A DNA stretch of 64,000 nt from contig JAYEPQ010000014.1 of the NCBI GenBank assembly GCA_036321105.1, positions 12,004,994-12,068,993 of the forward strand. Reading direction: 5' to 3'. The notes beneath the pieces were generated by a model. That model had not been told where the DNA came from. It saw only the letters and a program-made list of their open reading frames with translations, and did not search any database. The stretch is from Dracaena cambodiana (lineage: Eukaryota; Streptophyta; Magnoliopsida; Asparagales; Asparagaceae). The position numbers and the translations under genes were made by a program. Below are positions 42,901-54,709 of the stretch, piece by piece (the first letter of the stretch is position 1; each line of letters begins with the position of its first letter).

Positions 42901-44842
42901 GCCGTCAGGGTGCTTCTAGAGTGAGAATAAAAGGAATGGAAGAATTCCTTGGTGCCGCGGCTGAGCCTTAAGACGCCAGTGAGTCCGACGACGATGCCGG
43001 TGATGACGATGACAATACTGGTGCTGGTGGAGCTCCCCAGCTTGTTGTCAGTCATCCCTTGAGTCCAGCTCTCAAACGCCGCGGTACTTTAAAGAGAAGA
43101 CCGGGTAAGAAGCAAAAATTGGCACAGGAAACCTTGATAGCCCCCCAAGTAGTGGCTATCAAACTTGCTTCAGACTTGTTGGCTTCAGCTCTACCCCCAA
43201 CGTCGGCAAGGGAAGACGAACCTGCTAAAGCTCCAAGTGTTGTTGAGGTTTCGGCCACTTTGGCCATAGGGCCTGTGGCAGAACCCGGGGCGCAACTAAC
43301 GGGTAGCGAGACGGGTACATTGCTGGAAACGACAATGGCTCCCCCTTCAAGTCCGACAACTGGACTTGTATCGTCTGGTATGGCCCTTAGCATTTTATCT
43401 TTTGCCCGTTATTATTTTAACGTAACACTGCTTTTCTGGTCTTCCGAAATGCAGGTGATCAACTTCTCTCGCCAATGCATTCGACTACCCAAGTAGAATC
43501 TGACGATAGGACGGACCATTCCGGCTCCGTTGGTGGTGTGGGTAGCTCTGCTGGCGAGTTTGCGGCTGATTATTCCACACCGGCTCCTGCCTCTGTTCCC
43601 TCTTCAATTCCCCCAATTGACGAACTGGGAAGTGATGAGAGAACTGAGGTCATTATCGCAGCTGCTGCTAGGGAGGCGACGCCTTCTCCTAGCATGGCAT
43701 CTCCAACGCCAGTCTGTTCCACTGAGACATTTCCCACGGTCGTTGGCGTACCTTCTGTTTCTCAGTCAGCGATTCTAACGCCTTCTACTATAATGGCTGT
43801 TGAGACACCTGTAATTCCTCCAGCTTCTAATCTTCCAGTCGGGGATGAGGAGAACTTAAAGTTCTCATTTGAAGCTTCTTCTGCCATCGGAGGAACTTCT
43901 GGTGGAGATACCCCCTCATCTTCTCCTGTTGGTGGAGCTCCCCGGGTGACTTGTATTAGCAGCCCTCCTACTCAGGTTCCTGATTCCACCAGATCTGCAT
44001 TGGCTTTACTGGCTCCGCATGTCATGAACCTGGTACAAGGACGGGCTTCTTCTTCGACACCGGCAGCCACTGCTCCCCTGCCCGTGACATCTTCCTTAGC
44101 ATTACTTGCTTTGTCTGTTGGCACTGTAAATCCTCTTGAAGAACTTTTCAACTTCATTGTCGTCGATTTTATGCGTTTGCTAAGGAGATGTATCGAGATG
44201 GTCCTTGCTGGCCACAATTTCTTCAACTTCGCACGTCCACTGTTATTCCGCTATTTGGAAAACATCGAAGAAATTGGGGGACGAGATCGAGCAGATCCTT
44301 ACCGGGCCCGTTTTGGAATTTTGTAAGAGCAAATGAACATACTCAACACAGTTCGCCAAGCGGATGTTGAGTCGATTACTGGGATCGAATGGGCTCGTCT
44401 TCTGGTGGAGTTGGTTGCTCGTCGAGAAGAATTGAGGCGCCAAGAAGAAGAGTGGTCTCGAGCGTTAGCAGGGTTCCAGGCTAGTCGGGAGTCCATTCTT
44501 AGAGGTTTGGATTTGGTGAACTCTGAAATTGAGGGGAGCCAGGCTGCCATTCTCAGCGCCCAGGAGGCCATTGCTAATGCTCGGGCGATCTTAGTAAAGA
44601 GCGAGCTTCAATTAGGGGAAGCCGTTAAGAAGCGGGAAGCGCTGATCCTTCAACGGGAGCAACTTGATCAGGAGGAGACAATAAGAAGCCGTACTATGGA
44701 AGAGTCTCGCTAGCATCTCATCCAGCAAGTTGGAATGAATGATGATGATCTGCTCCGGCAGGCTCAACAATCTATAGAGGCAACTCGTCGTAGAGTGGTT
44801 GACGAAGCGATGAGTAAGTTAAAGCATCTCAGAGATCCATAG
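39978..44842 (+). pseudogene. Tat-4 antisense gene, plant-mobile-domain-like, three exons
   Basis: Exon 1 (39978-40092, MAPKTRSTSRAAPS) ends at a GT donor. Intron 1 (40093-40770) ends CTTTTTGCAG. Exon 2 (40771-43377) begins GYSVEALPHKNYFGFAGG and contains NPETCTLFTPVGELGFALHE, which resembles the plant mobile domain (PF10536), then FWWLLNIRPGHLVYRQD. Intron 2 (43378-43454) has GT-AG. Exon 3 (43455-44842) is Ser/Thr/Pro-rich, then LLALLAPHVMNLVQGRA, then a long coiled coil (RREELRRQEEEW). Both intron positions match Tat-1. Stops or frameshifts near 41240, 42030, 42120, 42300, 42970, 44325 and 44712 inactivate this copy. Family role: plant-mobile-domain proteins in plants are linked to gene silencing. 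Its role in Tat elements is unknown. Confidence 0.8.
40262..40628 (+). repeat. 34-bp tandem array in intron 1 of the long antisense gene
   Basis: About eleven units of 34 bp read ACGCGAGGCTATTTTAAGTA followed by GCAGTCGCGCTGAA. The last units show a higher-order order of three subtypes (GATG, AAGT, TATG after the TTT) that repeats. The unit resembles the 35-bp array 1.7 kb upstream. Confidence 0.92.
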
Positions 44843-44869
44843 TTTTCTTTTATTCTTCATTCCTTTTTT

Positions 44870-44960
44870 GTAATGAGAACTTGTAATAAAAGAAAGGTCT
44901 TTATTGGTTCTCAGACTTCTTTTGTAACCCCATTCCTTTTAAATAATGAATAAGGATAAC
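44870..44960 (+). terminator. Polyadenylation region of the long antisense gene
   Basis: TTTGTAATGAGAACTTGTAA and AATAAAAGAAAGG follow the stop codon by about 40-60 bp. A second TTTGTAAC and AATGAATAAGGATAA lie at 44925-44955. They are plausible plant poly(A) signals for the plus-strand gene. Confidence 0.4.
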
Positions 44961-45204
44961 TACTTTTTGATTCTTTTATTAGTTGGCTAGGAAATCTTTT
45001 TGCACAACAAATAACTTGCTATCAAAAAGTAGTTTTCTCTGTTTTTATGCAAAGCGTTCCAAGTCGTACTGTCAGAGGTAAGAATTTAACATGACAGGTT
45101 TTATGGGATTTTTAGCAAATCCCCAGCTATCAACGGGTTTGATTGGCCTTTACCAACTAGCGTTTGAGTTGGGCTAGCCATATTATTCCCCTCAACATGG
45201 TGAG

Positions 45205-45645
45205 TTGTCGAGGAATTAATTTCCTCTCCCCTTTGCCTTCAATCAGCATTGGGTAGTTAATCTCATACTCTTACCCCCAATATGATAGGGTTGGCAAAAA
45301 ACTGGTTCTCTTCCTATTGCCTAGTCGGCGTTGAGCAATTCATACTTTTACCCCAGTATGATGGATTGGCGAGAAACAGGTTCTCTTCCTATTGCCTAGT
45401 CGGCATTGGGCATTTCATACTTTTACCCCAATATGATGGGTTGGCGAGAAACTGGTTCTTTTCCCATTGCCTAGTCGGTGTTGGGCATTTCATACTTTTA
45501 CCCCAATATGATGGGTTGGCGAGAAACTGGTTCTCTTCCCATTGCCTAGTCGGCGTTGGGCATTTCATACTTTTACCCCAATATGATGGGTTGGCGAGAA
45601 ACTGGTTCTCTTCCCATTGCCTAGTCGGCGTTGGGCAATTTATAC
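45205..45645 (+). repeat. 75-bp tandem array between antisense gene and integrase
   Basis: Four to five units of 75 bp (GATGGGTTGGCGAGAAACTG, then CTCTTCC, CTAGTCGGCGTTGGGCATTT) are preceded by a more decayed unit at about 45205-45285. Because 75 is divisible by three, the plus strand stays open for 142 codons of 25-residue repeats (LARNWFSSHCLVGVGHFILL). I take this as an arithmetic consequence, not as proof of a gene. Confidence 0.92.
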
Positions 45646-45650
45646 CTTTT

Positions 45651-46190
45651 AGGTCAGAGGCGTTTAATTACACATACCTAAAAGAAAGATTGGGGGCTGT
45701 TCAAACTTGAGAACTAAGCACACCAGGTTTGGATCAGAGGCGCCAAATTGCGCATGCCCAAGAAAAGACTGATGGTGGTTCAAACTTGAGAACCAAACTG
45801 GAGGCGGTTCAAGGCTCTCTCGCGTAACTTGAACTGGGCACTCCAAACACACCAGGTTTAGGTCAGAGGCGCCAAACTGCGCATGCCTAAGAAAAGACTG
45901 GAGGTGGTTCAAATTTGAGAACCAAACTGGAGGCGGTTCAAGGCTCTCTCGCGTAACTTGAACTGGGCACTCCAAACACACCAAGTTTAAGTCAGAGGCG
46001 CCAAACTGCGCATGCCTAAGAAAAGACTGGAGGTGATTCAAACTTGAGAACCAAATGCACCAGGTTTAGGTCAGAGGCGCCAAACTGCGCATGCCTAAGA
46101 AAAGACTGGAGGTGGTTCAAACTTGAGAACCAAACACACCAGGGTTTAGGTCAGAGGCGCCAAACTGCGCATGCCTAAGAAAAGAAGACT
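45651..46190. repeat. Tandem array of about 79- and 130-bp units
   Basis: Six units begin AGGTCAGAGGCGCCAAACTG and include GAAAAGACTGGAGGTGGTTC. The longer units carry an extra block, GGCTCTCTCGCGTAACTTGA, that also occurs in the LTR near 37307 and 54951. It lies just downstream of the integrase stop on the minus strand. Confidence 0.88.
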
Positions 46191-46206
46191 CGTATCTCCA
46201 GGGATA

Positions 46207-49200
46207 CTAAGAATAGTATTTCTTCAGAAATTTGCTATTGATTGGCATCATCATCCTGTCGCCATCTTGATTCATTAAGCGATAGGCTCCACTGGAGTAT
46301 ACTGTCTCCACAACAAACGATCCTTCCCACTTGGGTTCAAATTTACCCTTAGTCTTGTGGGTTAGCACCATTGGCCTTTTAACAGCCAAAACCAAGTCTC
46401 CTTGCTTAAAGGTCCTTGGCTTAACGCTCTTATTGAACGTTCGAGATATTCGGGCTTGATACAACACAATTTGTTGTTGAGCCCTGAGACGTTTTTCATC
46501 TAACCCTCTAGTTCTTGCGATCTTTGCTGATGGCGCTCTTCTGTCGTCATCCTTGTGGCTAAAGCCACTCTTAATGACGGTATCTGGATTTCAAGAGGCA
46601 AAACAGCCTCACTTCCATAAACCAAAGAGAACGGGGTAGTTTTGGTCGGGGTGCGAACGGTGGTGCGATATGCCCACAAACATTCTCCCAACTTTTCATC
46701 CCAATCTCGTTTATTGGAAGAGACGAACTTCCGAAGGAGTTTGATGATCGTCTTGTTAAAAGCTTCAGCTAACCCAATAGCCGCAGGGTTATATGGTGTA
46801 GAAGCGATATCTTTGATTCTGAACTTATTGCAGAATCTGGAGAATCCCTGACTAATGAACTGCGGACCGTTATCATGAATGATCCGTCGAGGGATGCCAA
46901 ATCGGTAAATGATATGATGCTTGATAAACTTGATCACATCTGTCGTTTTCACCTCTTTCATAGGCACGGCTTCGGCCCATTTTGAAAAATAATCGGTTAT
47001 TGCAAGAATAAACCGATGTCCTCTGGATGACGGGGGAGTTATTGGCCCCACAATGTCCATCCCCCATGCTTCAAATGGCCAACTTGCAACAGTATTGTGC
47101 AAGTATTCTTGGGGTTGATGAATAAAATTAGCATGAACTTGGCATGCATGACATCGTTTAGCGTATGTCATTGCTTCCGTGATCATGTTTGGCCAGTAGT
47201 ATCCTAGCCTTCTTATACGGTCTCCAAGTTTAGGACCGGGCTGATGAGCTCCACATACTCCATCGTGTGTTTCTCTCAGCACTTCTTCTGCTTCCGCTTT
47301 TGATATGCAGCGTAGTAGCAGACCATCTCTTGACTTTCTATATAAAGTCTGAAGTTTATGGTCATAATAAAATCTTTGGGCCTTCCTCTTTATAGAGGTG
47401 GCTTCCTTAGGATCTTCTGGTAATATCCCATGTAAAGCGTAATCCACAAACGGAAATCGCCAATCACGGGGCTCCAGGGTTAGGCCTACTTGGCACACTT
47501 CTTTATTTTGAAGAAGAGTATCTGGATGAAGGAGCTCTCTGCTTTCAATGGTGATGCTTTTAACTTCACCCGGCGGGATTGCCAGTGTTGCGGCTAACGC
47601 GGCAAGAGCATCTGCATAAACGTTCTCATTTCGAGATACGTGATATATGTAGAATTGTTCAAAATATTCTGCTAGCTCAATAGCTAACTGATGATAGGGG
47701 ATGAGGGCTTCATGTCTGACTTCATACTCACCTGTCATCTGATTGACGATGAGTTTAGAGTCTCCATATACCTCTAGATGGTTCACCCCCAGTTGCAGAG
47801 CTATTTTTAAGCCGATAATGAGCGCGTTGTACTCTGCTACATTATTCGTGCACGGTTCCGTCAATGAATAACAGTTTGGAAGTATATGTTTATGTGGGGA
47901 GATTAGCACAACCCCCACTCCAGCAGCAGATCGTCTGGCAGTACCATCAAAGAACATTTGCCATGGTTGCTCTTTGCTGACTGTGTTGACCCCTGACATC
48001 TGTTTGGCATTAGACCGAATTGGGTGGTCTGCAAGAAAATCGGCAATTGCCTGTCCCTTCATCACCTTTTGAGGAATGAAGTGTATGTCATAGGGCGACA
48101 GTAGCAGGGCCCATTTTGCCAGTTGGCCATTTAAAGCACCTGGTTTTGTCATCAGAATTTTCAGGGGATTAACCCGTGATATGACATGAATCGTTTGCCC
48201 TGAAAGGTAGTGTCGCATTTTCTTAACAGCAAACACTAGGGCTAAACATTTCTTTTCAATCGGGGTATACCGCTGTTCGGCCCCAATCATTGTTCTACTT
48301 AAATAGTAGAGGGCATGTTCATGGCCGTGCTCATTATATTGAGCAAGTAATGCTCCTAAAGCATTATCCATGGCCCTTACATATATAAGGAAGGGCTGCC
48401 CAGGGACTGGTGCCATTAGTACGGGAGGCTTAGTAAGGTACTCCTTCAGGTCATCAAATGCTTGCTGACATGCCACATCCCATATGAAAGACACTCCCTT
48501 CTTCATAAGTTTGGAGAATGGTTGGCATCGTCCAGATAAGTTGGATATGAAGCGCCGAATATAAGCGAGCTTTCCTTGTAATCCCCTCAACTTTTTAAGA
48601 TTGCGGGGAGGTGGCATTTCGCTAATCGCTTTTACCTTTTCAGGGTCGAGGAAAATTCCTTTTGAAGTTATTATGAACCCCAGAAACTTCCCGCTGGATA
48701 CCCCCATGAACGACTTGGTAGGATTCATCTTCAGGTGATGTTTCCGCATAAGATCGAAGACCACTCTTAAATCATGAAGATGATCTTCTTTGTCTTTGCT
48801 TTTAACTGCTAAGTCATCCACATAGCACTCCACTGTTCTGCGCAGGTGTTCTTTGAATATGGCACTCATTGCGCGTTGGTAGGTGGCACCTGCATTCTTT
48901 AATCCGAATGGTATCACCGTATAACAATATACCCCCAGCGGCGTTCTAAAAGCTGTATGCTTTTCATCATCCGGGTGCATCTTGATTTGGTTGTAACCTG
49001 AGAAGCCATCCATAAAAGACATCCTCTCATAACCACAAGTACTATCAATCATCACATCGGTGATGGGGAGTGGAAATTCATCCTTGGGACATGCAGCATT
49101 CAGATCTCGAAAATCGATGCATATCCGGATTTTGCCATTCTTTTTGCGAACTGGCACTACGTTAGCCACCCAGTCAGGATGCTGCTCTTCTCGGATAAAC

Positions 49201-50594
49201 CCGGATTTTATAAGCTTATTGACCTCAGCAACTATTGCCTCCATCAATTCCGGTCGAAAACGCCTCTGTTGCTATTTAACAGGTTTGACATCTTCTTTTA
49301 TATTTAACCGGTGTGTGGCAATTTGAGGGTCAAGCCCAGGCATATCTTCATAACTCCATGCGAACACATCTATATACTCTTTGATAAGAGATATAAGTTC
49401 CTCTTTTTCTAAAGGAGTTAGTGTGTCGCTTATGAAAATGGGTTTCGGATTTTCTTCCGTTCCCATGTTAACCTGTATTAATTTGTCTTCTGTGGGCGGG
49501 TCACGCTGTTCAAAGCGGACATCCCAGAGAGTATCCATATGCCTAGCCCAAGCATCATCTTGAACGTCAATTGGTTCCTCGTCGCTTTCCTGCGCGGCTG
49601 AAACCATATTGATTGTCAAAGATTGAAACCAAGCACCGGTACTTATATCCGAATCATGATCTGGTGAAGATGTTTCTTCTTTGGCCGAAGAACTCTCTTC
49701 ATCTTTTAATGGTGATGAGGGTGGAGTAGATACATAACCCAACCCCCTGCGGGTCTTTTGATAATAATCAGGGCTCTTTCCTCTCGGTCTAAACGAGGGT
49801 ATGAGATTTCGTCGCCCTTTTCCAAAGTTTAATCCCGGCTTCTGGGTAAAATTATATCCCATTTTCTCCATCATCTGTCGGGACCTTTGCTCATATAAGT
49901 AAAATTGAGGTGATGTTCGTTCATCACTTTCACTACTTTGTCTTTGTCGAGGCGACGTGACCACTTTGCCGAACATGATCGGCCTTTGGGACTTCTGTCG
50001 GGGAGGCACTTCAAAGAAGTGCCCTTGATCCTCGGTTATTTTTAATTGAGAGAGGAGGGAAGACCTGAGGGGCAAATGGTATGCCGCCAGAACTTCAAAT
50101 TCGGTCAGGCCATCCGCTTCGGTGGAGGTACAAGAGGGCTCAGATTCAGTAGCTACAGCATGCTCGTAGACTAACTTTACATTTTCATTAATAAGACATT
50201 CACTTTCTATTACATCCACTATATTATCAAGACCTAAGCTAAAATCCAGGTGAGGGTTGATTTCGTAATCACCCCCATCATCATCTCCAAGGAGCTCGTA
50301 CTCAGTGTCGCCTTCATTGCCACTGTCCTCGGGCTTTGGAGGTTTGCTAGGATCGTCATTGGAAACTTCATGGGCTGGTTTATACAGTGCAGCATCTGTG
50401 AAGTAATTCTCCAGTCCCTTAAATGGTTGCTTGTCGGCAATTAGCGTCCGGACCTCTCCTTCCTCATCGCAATATTTCATGCATTGGTGGAGGGTCGATG
50501 GGACTATCATGTGAGCATGGATCCACGGCCGCCCCAACAAAATATTATATGAGGTATCTGCATCGATGACGTAGCATGTAGCCTCTGTCTTCAA
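46207..50594 (-). pseudogene. Tat-4 pol: protease end and linker, RT, two RNase H, integrase
   Basis: From 50594 an open linker (YVIDADTSYNILLGRPWIHA, DYEINPHLDF, LTPLEKEELISL) ends at TAG 49274-49272. The same frame then runs from 49271 to 46500. RT has KIRICIDFRDLN, FGLKNAGATYQ and YVDD (48824-48813). RNase H 1 lies near 48400-48150 (LGALLAQYNEHGHEHALYYL). The Tat-type RNase H 2 lies near 47970-47570 (MFFDGTARRSAAGVGVV, DSKLIVNQ, NVYADALAAL). Integrase has CHACQVH, GMDIVGP, HDNGPQF and AIGLAEAFNKT (D-D-E kept). A 1-bp deletion near 46500 puts the integrase tail (46467-46207, KFEPKWEGSFVVE) out of frame. Apart from the internal stop and this shift, pol is open. Confidence 0.93.
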
Positions 50595-53500
50595 ATCCCC
50601 GATTTGACATCAGAGTCGGATTTTTCCAAGGGGCCGGCTATTGTTGGCGTTGAAACCGTATATAGTTGTGTTGGTTGGCATCAGACGATGGAGGGAAATC
50701 CCTTACAGCTGCATCAACCTTCTGGGCACGACACTTAATGCAGAACCCGGATCAATCTGAATTCGGTCCACTTTTGTGGATCCGACATATCCGGTGAAAT
50801 ATAAAGGCCTGTTATGCTTTATATTCCTCACCTGCATGTCTTCTGGAGAGAAGATGATTTGTGGGACATGCCTCCTCACTTGGTGATAGCGGGGGCAAGA
50901 GTCCTGTTCTTCATTAGCCGGCTCGACAATCTGAGCTAGGAATGACTCAGAGTCTGCCAAAGCTTCCCTTAACGCCTCACGAGTTGATTTTGACAATCGT
51001 AACAACTCGTATAGCATTACTCGAGCTGGAATATTTGCCAGCTGAGTTATGATATCAAATTGGAAGGAGGTATTCTTAACTCCTTCGTCTCTTCGCGGAT
51101 TCTTCTGGAAACGAACACCTTTTTGCTTTGCAGGATTAGTAGTTTCCGCATATATATCCTTCGGATCTACTCTGGTGTAGTCTCTAAGATATGTTTTCCC
51201 AGAACGAGTGCCAGAAGGGCCTGCCCCATCTTGATGAGTGGCCATGGCTTCGGGCTCCTCTTCAGAGTCTGTGGGTATTCCTGCAATATATTCATCCTTT
51301 ATTTCCGAGGAGATAGCATTGCTAGTCCGCTTTTTCTTGTGACCCCCTGTGTTTGTCCACTGCTCGTCTTCTATCAAATCGGGGTGAACGCACATAACTT
51401 CCCCTCTTTGGATCATTACAGGGACAAGTCCTTCTTGGGCTTTGTTGTAAGGATCAAGATTCTTTGTAATTGCATCACCCTTTGGGATTGGGGTCACTCC
51501 TGCGAGGAACTCGTGGGTTCCAACCACTATGGTTGCCATATTGGCAGTGACCTTCTTCTGCTCTTCCTTAAGCGTCAGAACCCCAGCTTCTATTAGTGCT
51601 TGGATTCTGTTTTTAAGGGGAAAACAATCCCGGGTAGGGTGCCCAACATTCCGGTGATAGAGACAGTAGTTGGGATATTTAGTCTTACCAGCGTCTTCTG
51701 GCTTCTTATTCTCCGGAAGTTTTAGCATTCCCTTTTTCTGGAGCAAGTGAAAGAGGACAGGTGTCTGTTCAGCTTTGAAAGTGTAATTCCTTTCTTGCTG
51801 CGGTCTAATTTGCCTTGACCCTCGCTGACCTTGAGACTTTGGCTCTGGCGGAGGACTGGTTTTCTGAGGAGCAGCTTCTGACGACATCGCTGCTTTCCCT
51901 TTATTCTTATTGCTGTTGTTTTGGGTATATGACTTATTACCCCCAGCATTTCTTGGCCCGCGGGACTCTTCAACTCTGCGAATCAAGTCTTCAGCTTGCT
52001 CTCCTTATTTGAGCAGGTCCCTCCACGTTTTGGACTCTACGGCCCCCATTTTGAGGAGCACATTGGACTTAAGATTGTGTCGACAGGTCTCTACTAGAGT
52101 TTCCTGGATCATTCCGTGTTTACAATGTACGGACTTCTCCCAGAACCTTTCTATGAAATCTTTAACCGTTTCTTGTTCTCCTTGTCTAGTTGCAAGGAGG
52201 GAATGAACCGTAATCTCGGTGTCATCCTCAAAGAAACGTGAGAGAAATAATTTCTCTACATCGATCCAGGTATTAATAGAACCTGGGGACAACTACATGA
52301 ACCAAGTAAAGGCAGGCCCTCGCAAAGTACTTGCGAATACTTTTGTCATAATTGGGTCATTACCCAACAGATGTCCTACTTGGGACAGGAAGTAATATAT
52401 ATGCTGACTGGGCGATCCCTTCCCGTCGTATGGCTCTAACTTGAGCGGCTTATACTTCTGTGGGTATGGTATCGTTTCCCATTCAGGAGGATACGGTCTT
52501 GTGACCCCTGCTTCTTTCAACTCTTTTTTACGCATCAAAGCTTCGAGTTGATTCTGTAATTTTTCAAGCTTTTCTTCATGTGGGTTATGAAAAGAAAATC
52601 TATCCTCTTCTTCATGCATCGAGTGGGTTTTCTCCTCCTGTTCTTCTTCATTTGGATTTTCCTTGCCCTTTTTGGCATTATCTTCAACAAATCTCGATAG
52701 CATGACTTTAAGACCTTCAATCATCTTTTGTTGCTCTCGAATCATTCTTTCTTGAGCTTCAAATCTCTGATTGATATCATCAGATTTATCTGCCATGTGA
52801 GATGCCAACTTCTGTAGCCGAGACGATGTAGAGGAACGAGGTGAGGCTATAGCTGAATTATCACTGTCCTCATCATAAAGACCCCCTGCGAGCCTCTTAT
52901 AATTTCGAGGTGGGACGGCTCCTGATTTTAGTCGAGTAACACGATGAGGTTCTTCATCGCTCGATCCCGAATCATCATCCGTTTCTACAATTTTTTTCCC
53001 TTTTCCTACCATGTTGGAAGTTACAGCTCTCCATTGCTTCAGGGAAGTGGTTCTTGTCTTCTTAGCAGGATTCTGGTTTGACTCGTTTAATCGGTCGAAC
53101 ACAGATATCCTGTTCTTGCTGCAGCCACAGTTGTCCATCACGGCTGATACCGCCGTCACAAGTTGCTGGCAATGACAGACAGGCTCAACCTGAAGTTGGT
53201 CTATGCCTCTCTTCTTGGAGAGATACTCCCTAAGATCAGCGCCTTTAGCAGTGGAATCACGAAGTCTGTCTGACTGTTGGACGGGTCTAGGGACCCACTG
53301 AAGCTTCTTTGAATGATCAGCCCTGGTTATGCAGTCGGATTGATCCTCGCGGGGTTTAGAAGTAGCCTCGCGTTTTATATCGCGAGTCTGAAGAATAGCT
53401 CCGCGTTTTGCCACATTAGCCTCGCGTTTCTCGCTGGCTTGGTGTGTCTTCAGAAATTTAGCTTCTGGAATAATAGCCCCGCGTGAAGGGAAGGTCTTAC

Positions 53501-53619
53501 ACGCTGGCTTATCTTTGCGATTAAAGCAGATCATAGCTTCGCGCCTAGCACGATTTTTACGACTGACAACTATTTGCCAATCGTCCTCGCGTTCCTCGCG
53601 GGTATCAGAAGTCTTGCGT

Positions 53620-54200
53620 TTATTGCGAGTATTACTGGCCTCGCGTCTCTCGCTTAGCTCAGTATCAGCCTCACGTGGAGAATCACACGCTGGCTCTAAA
53701 GAATTTTTATACTCGCGTCTCTCGTGAGTGTCAGAAGTCTTGCGTTTCTCGCAAATAGCCTCGCGTTTCTCGCTTGGCTTAATACCAGCCTCGCGTGGAA
53801 TATCACATGCTGGCTTAAAAGAATTTTTATACTCGCGTCTCTCGCGAGTGTTAAGTATTTTGCTACTAGCGCAAATCTTGCTGGCTTCGCGTCTCTCGCT
53901 AGGCTCAGCAATAGCCTCGCGTGGAGAATCACACGCTGGCTTTGAAGAATTTTTATACTCGCGTCTCTCGCGAGTGTTGGGTATTCTACGACTAGCGCAA
54001 CCCTTACTGGCTTCGCGTCTCTCACTAGGCTCAGTAATAGTCTCGCGTGGAAAATCACACGCTGGCTTTGAAGAATTTTTATACTCGCGTCTCTCGCGAG
54101 TGTTGGGTATTCTGCGACTAGCGCAACCCTTACTGGCTTCGCGTCTCTCGCTAGGCCCAGTGATAGCCTCGCGTGGAAAATCACACGCGGACTTTTCCTT
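53620..54200 (-). repeat. In-frame 120/126-bp repeats of the Tat-4 gag
   Basis: The marker GAATTTTTATACTCGCG on the plus strand starts at 53701, 53821, 53947 and 54073, giving periods of 120, 126 and 126 bp, all multiples of three. On the minus strand each unit encodes RERREYKNS, KPACDFPREAI and EPSERREASK. The CGCGAGGCTA-like word supplies the RREA/REA codons. Confidence 0.92.
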
Positions 54201-54689
54201 ACTTTTAAGGCAAGTTGTATCTTCGCGTTTAACGCGATAGAGACTGGTCTCGCGGGTAGCGCGAGCCAGTTTGCAAGGGACCATAGCCTCGTGTCCTCTA
54301 GAGTTAGCTCCGCGTCCAAGGCGGGCTTTGAGGGCTCTACGCCTCGCTCTCCGGTTCCTGTTCCGGAGTTGGGTTCTGGTCAGTCCAGTCCCTAGATCTT
54401 CTTCGGCAATCGGAAGCTCATTCTCGGCTAGGATTTCTTGTGTGAACTCCGGCTCTATAGCCGTAGTCTCCAAGGATCCCCGTCTCTCGGTGGATACCTT
54501 TCTACCCGTCACTCGAGCATTGGAGTACATGCGACGATAGTGCCGTGTCTCATCCAAGTCACCTAATCCGGAGGAGAGGAACTCCTCGTACTTCTGCTGG
54601 TCGATTTCAACGACCAGCGTGTCTACTTCGGATCCGATCAAGTCAACGTCCGATTGCGCCACTATCTCTTCATCAGTGAAAGAGATGGC

Positions 54690-54706
54690 TCCCACTGTGG
54701 TCGCCA
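54690..54706 (-). other. Tat-4 primer binding site
   Basis: On the minus strand it reads TGGCGACCACAGTGGGA, three bases after the LTR end. It complements the 3' end expected of an arginine tRNA and lies inside the gag reading frame. Confidence 0.85.
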
Positions 54707-54709
54707 GTT

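Noticed and set aside
45282..45710. 142-codon open frame with 25-residue repeats as a repeat-protein gene
   Set aside because: The frame is open because the DNA period (75 bp) is divisible by three. There is no splice, promoter or conservation evidence.
53696..54319. Long overlapping frames (207 and 170 codons) on both strands of the gag repeats
   Set aside because: They are by-products of repeats whose length is a multiple of three. The gag frame is the one continuous with conserved domains.
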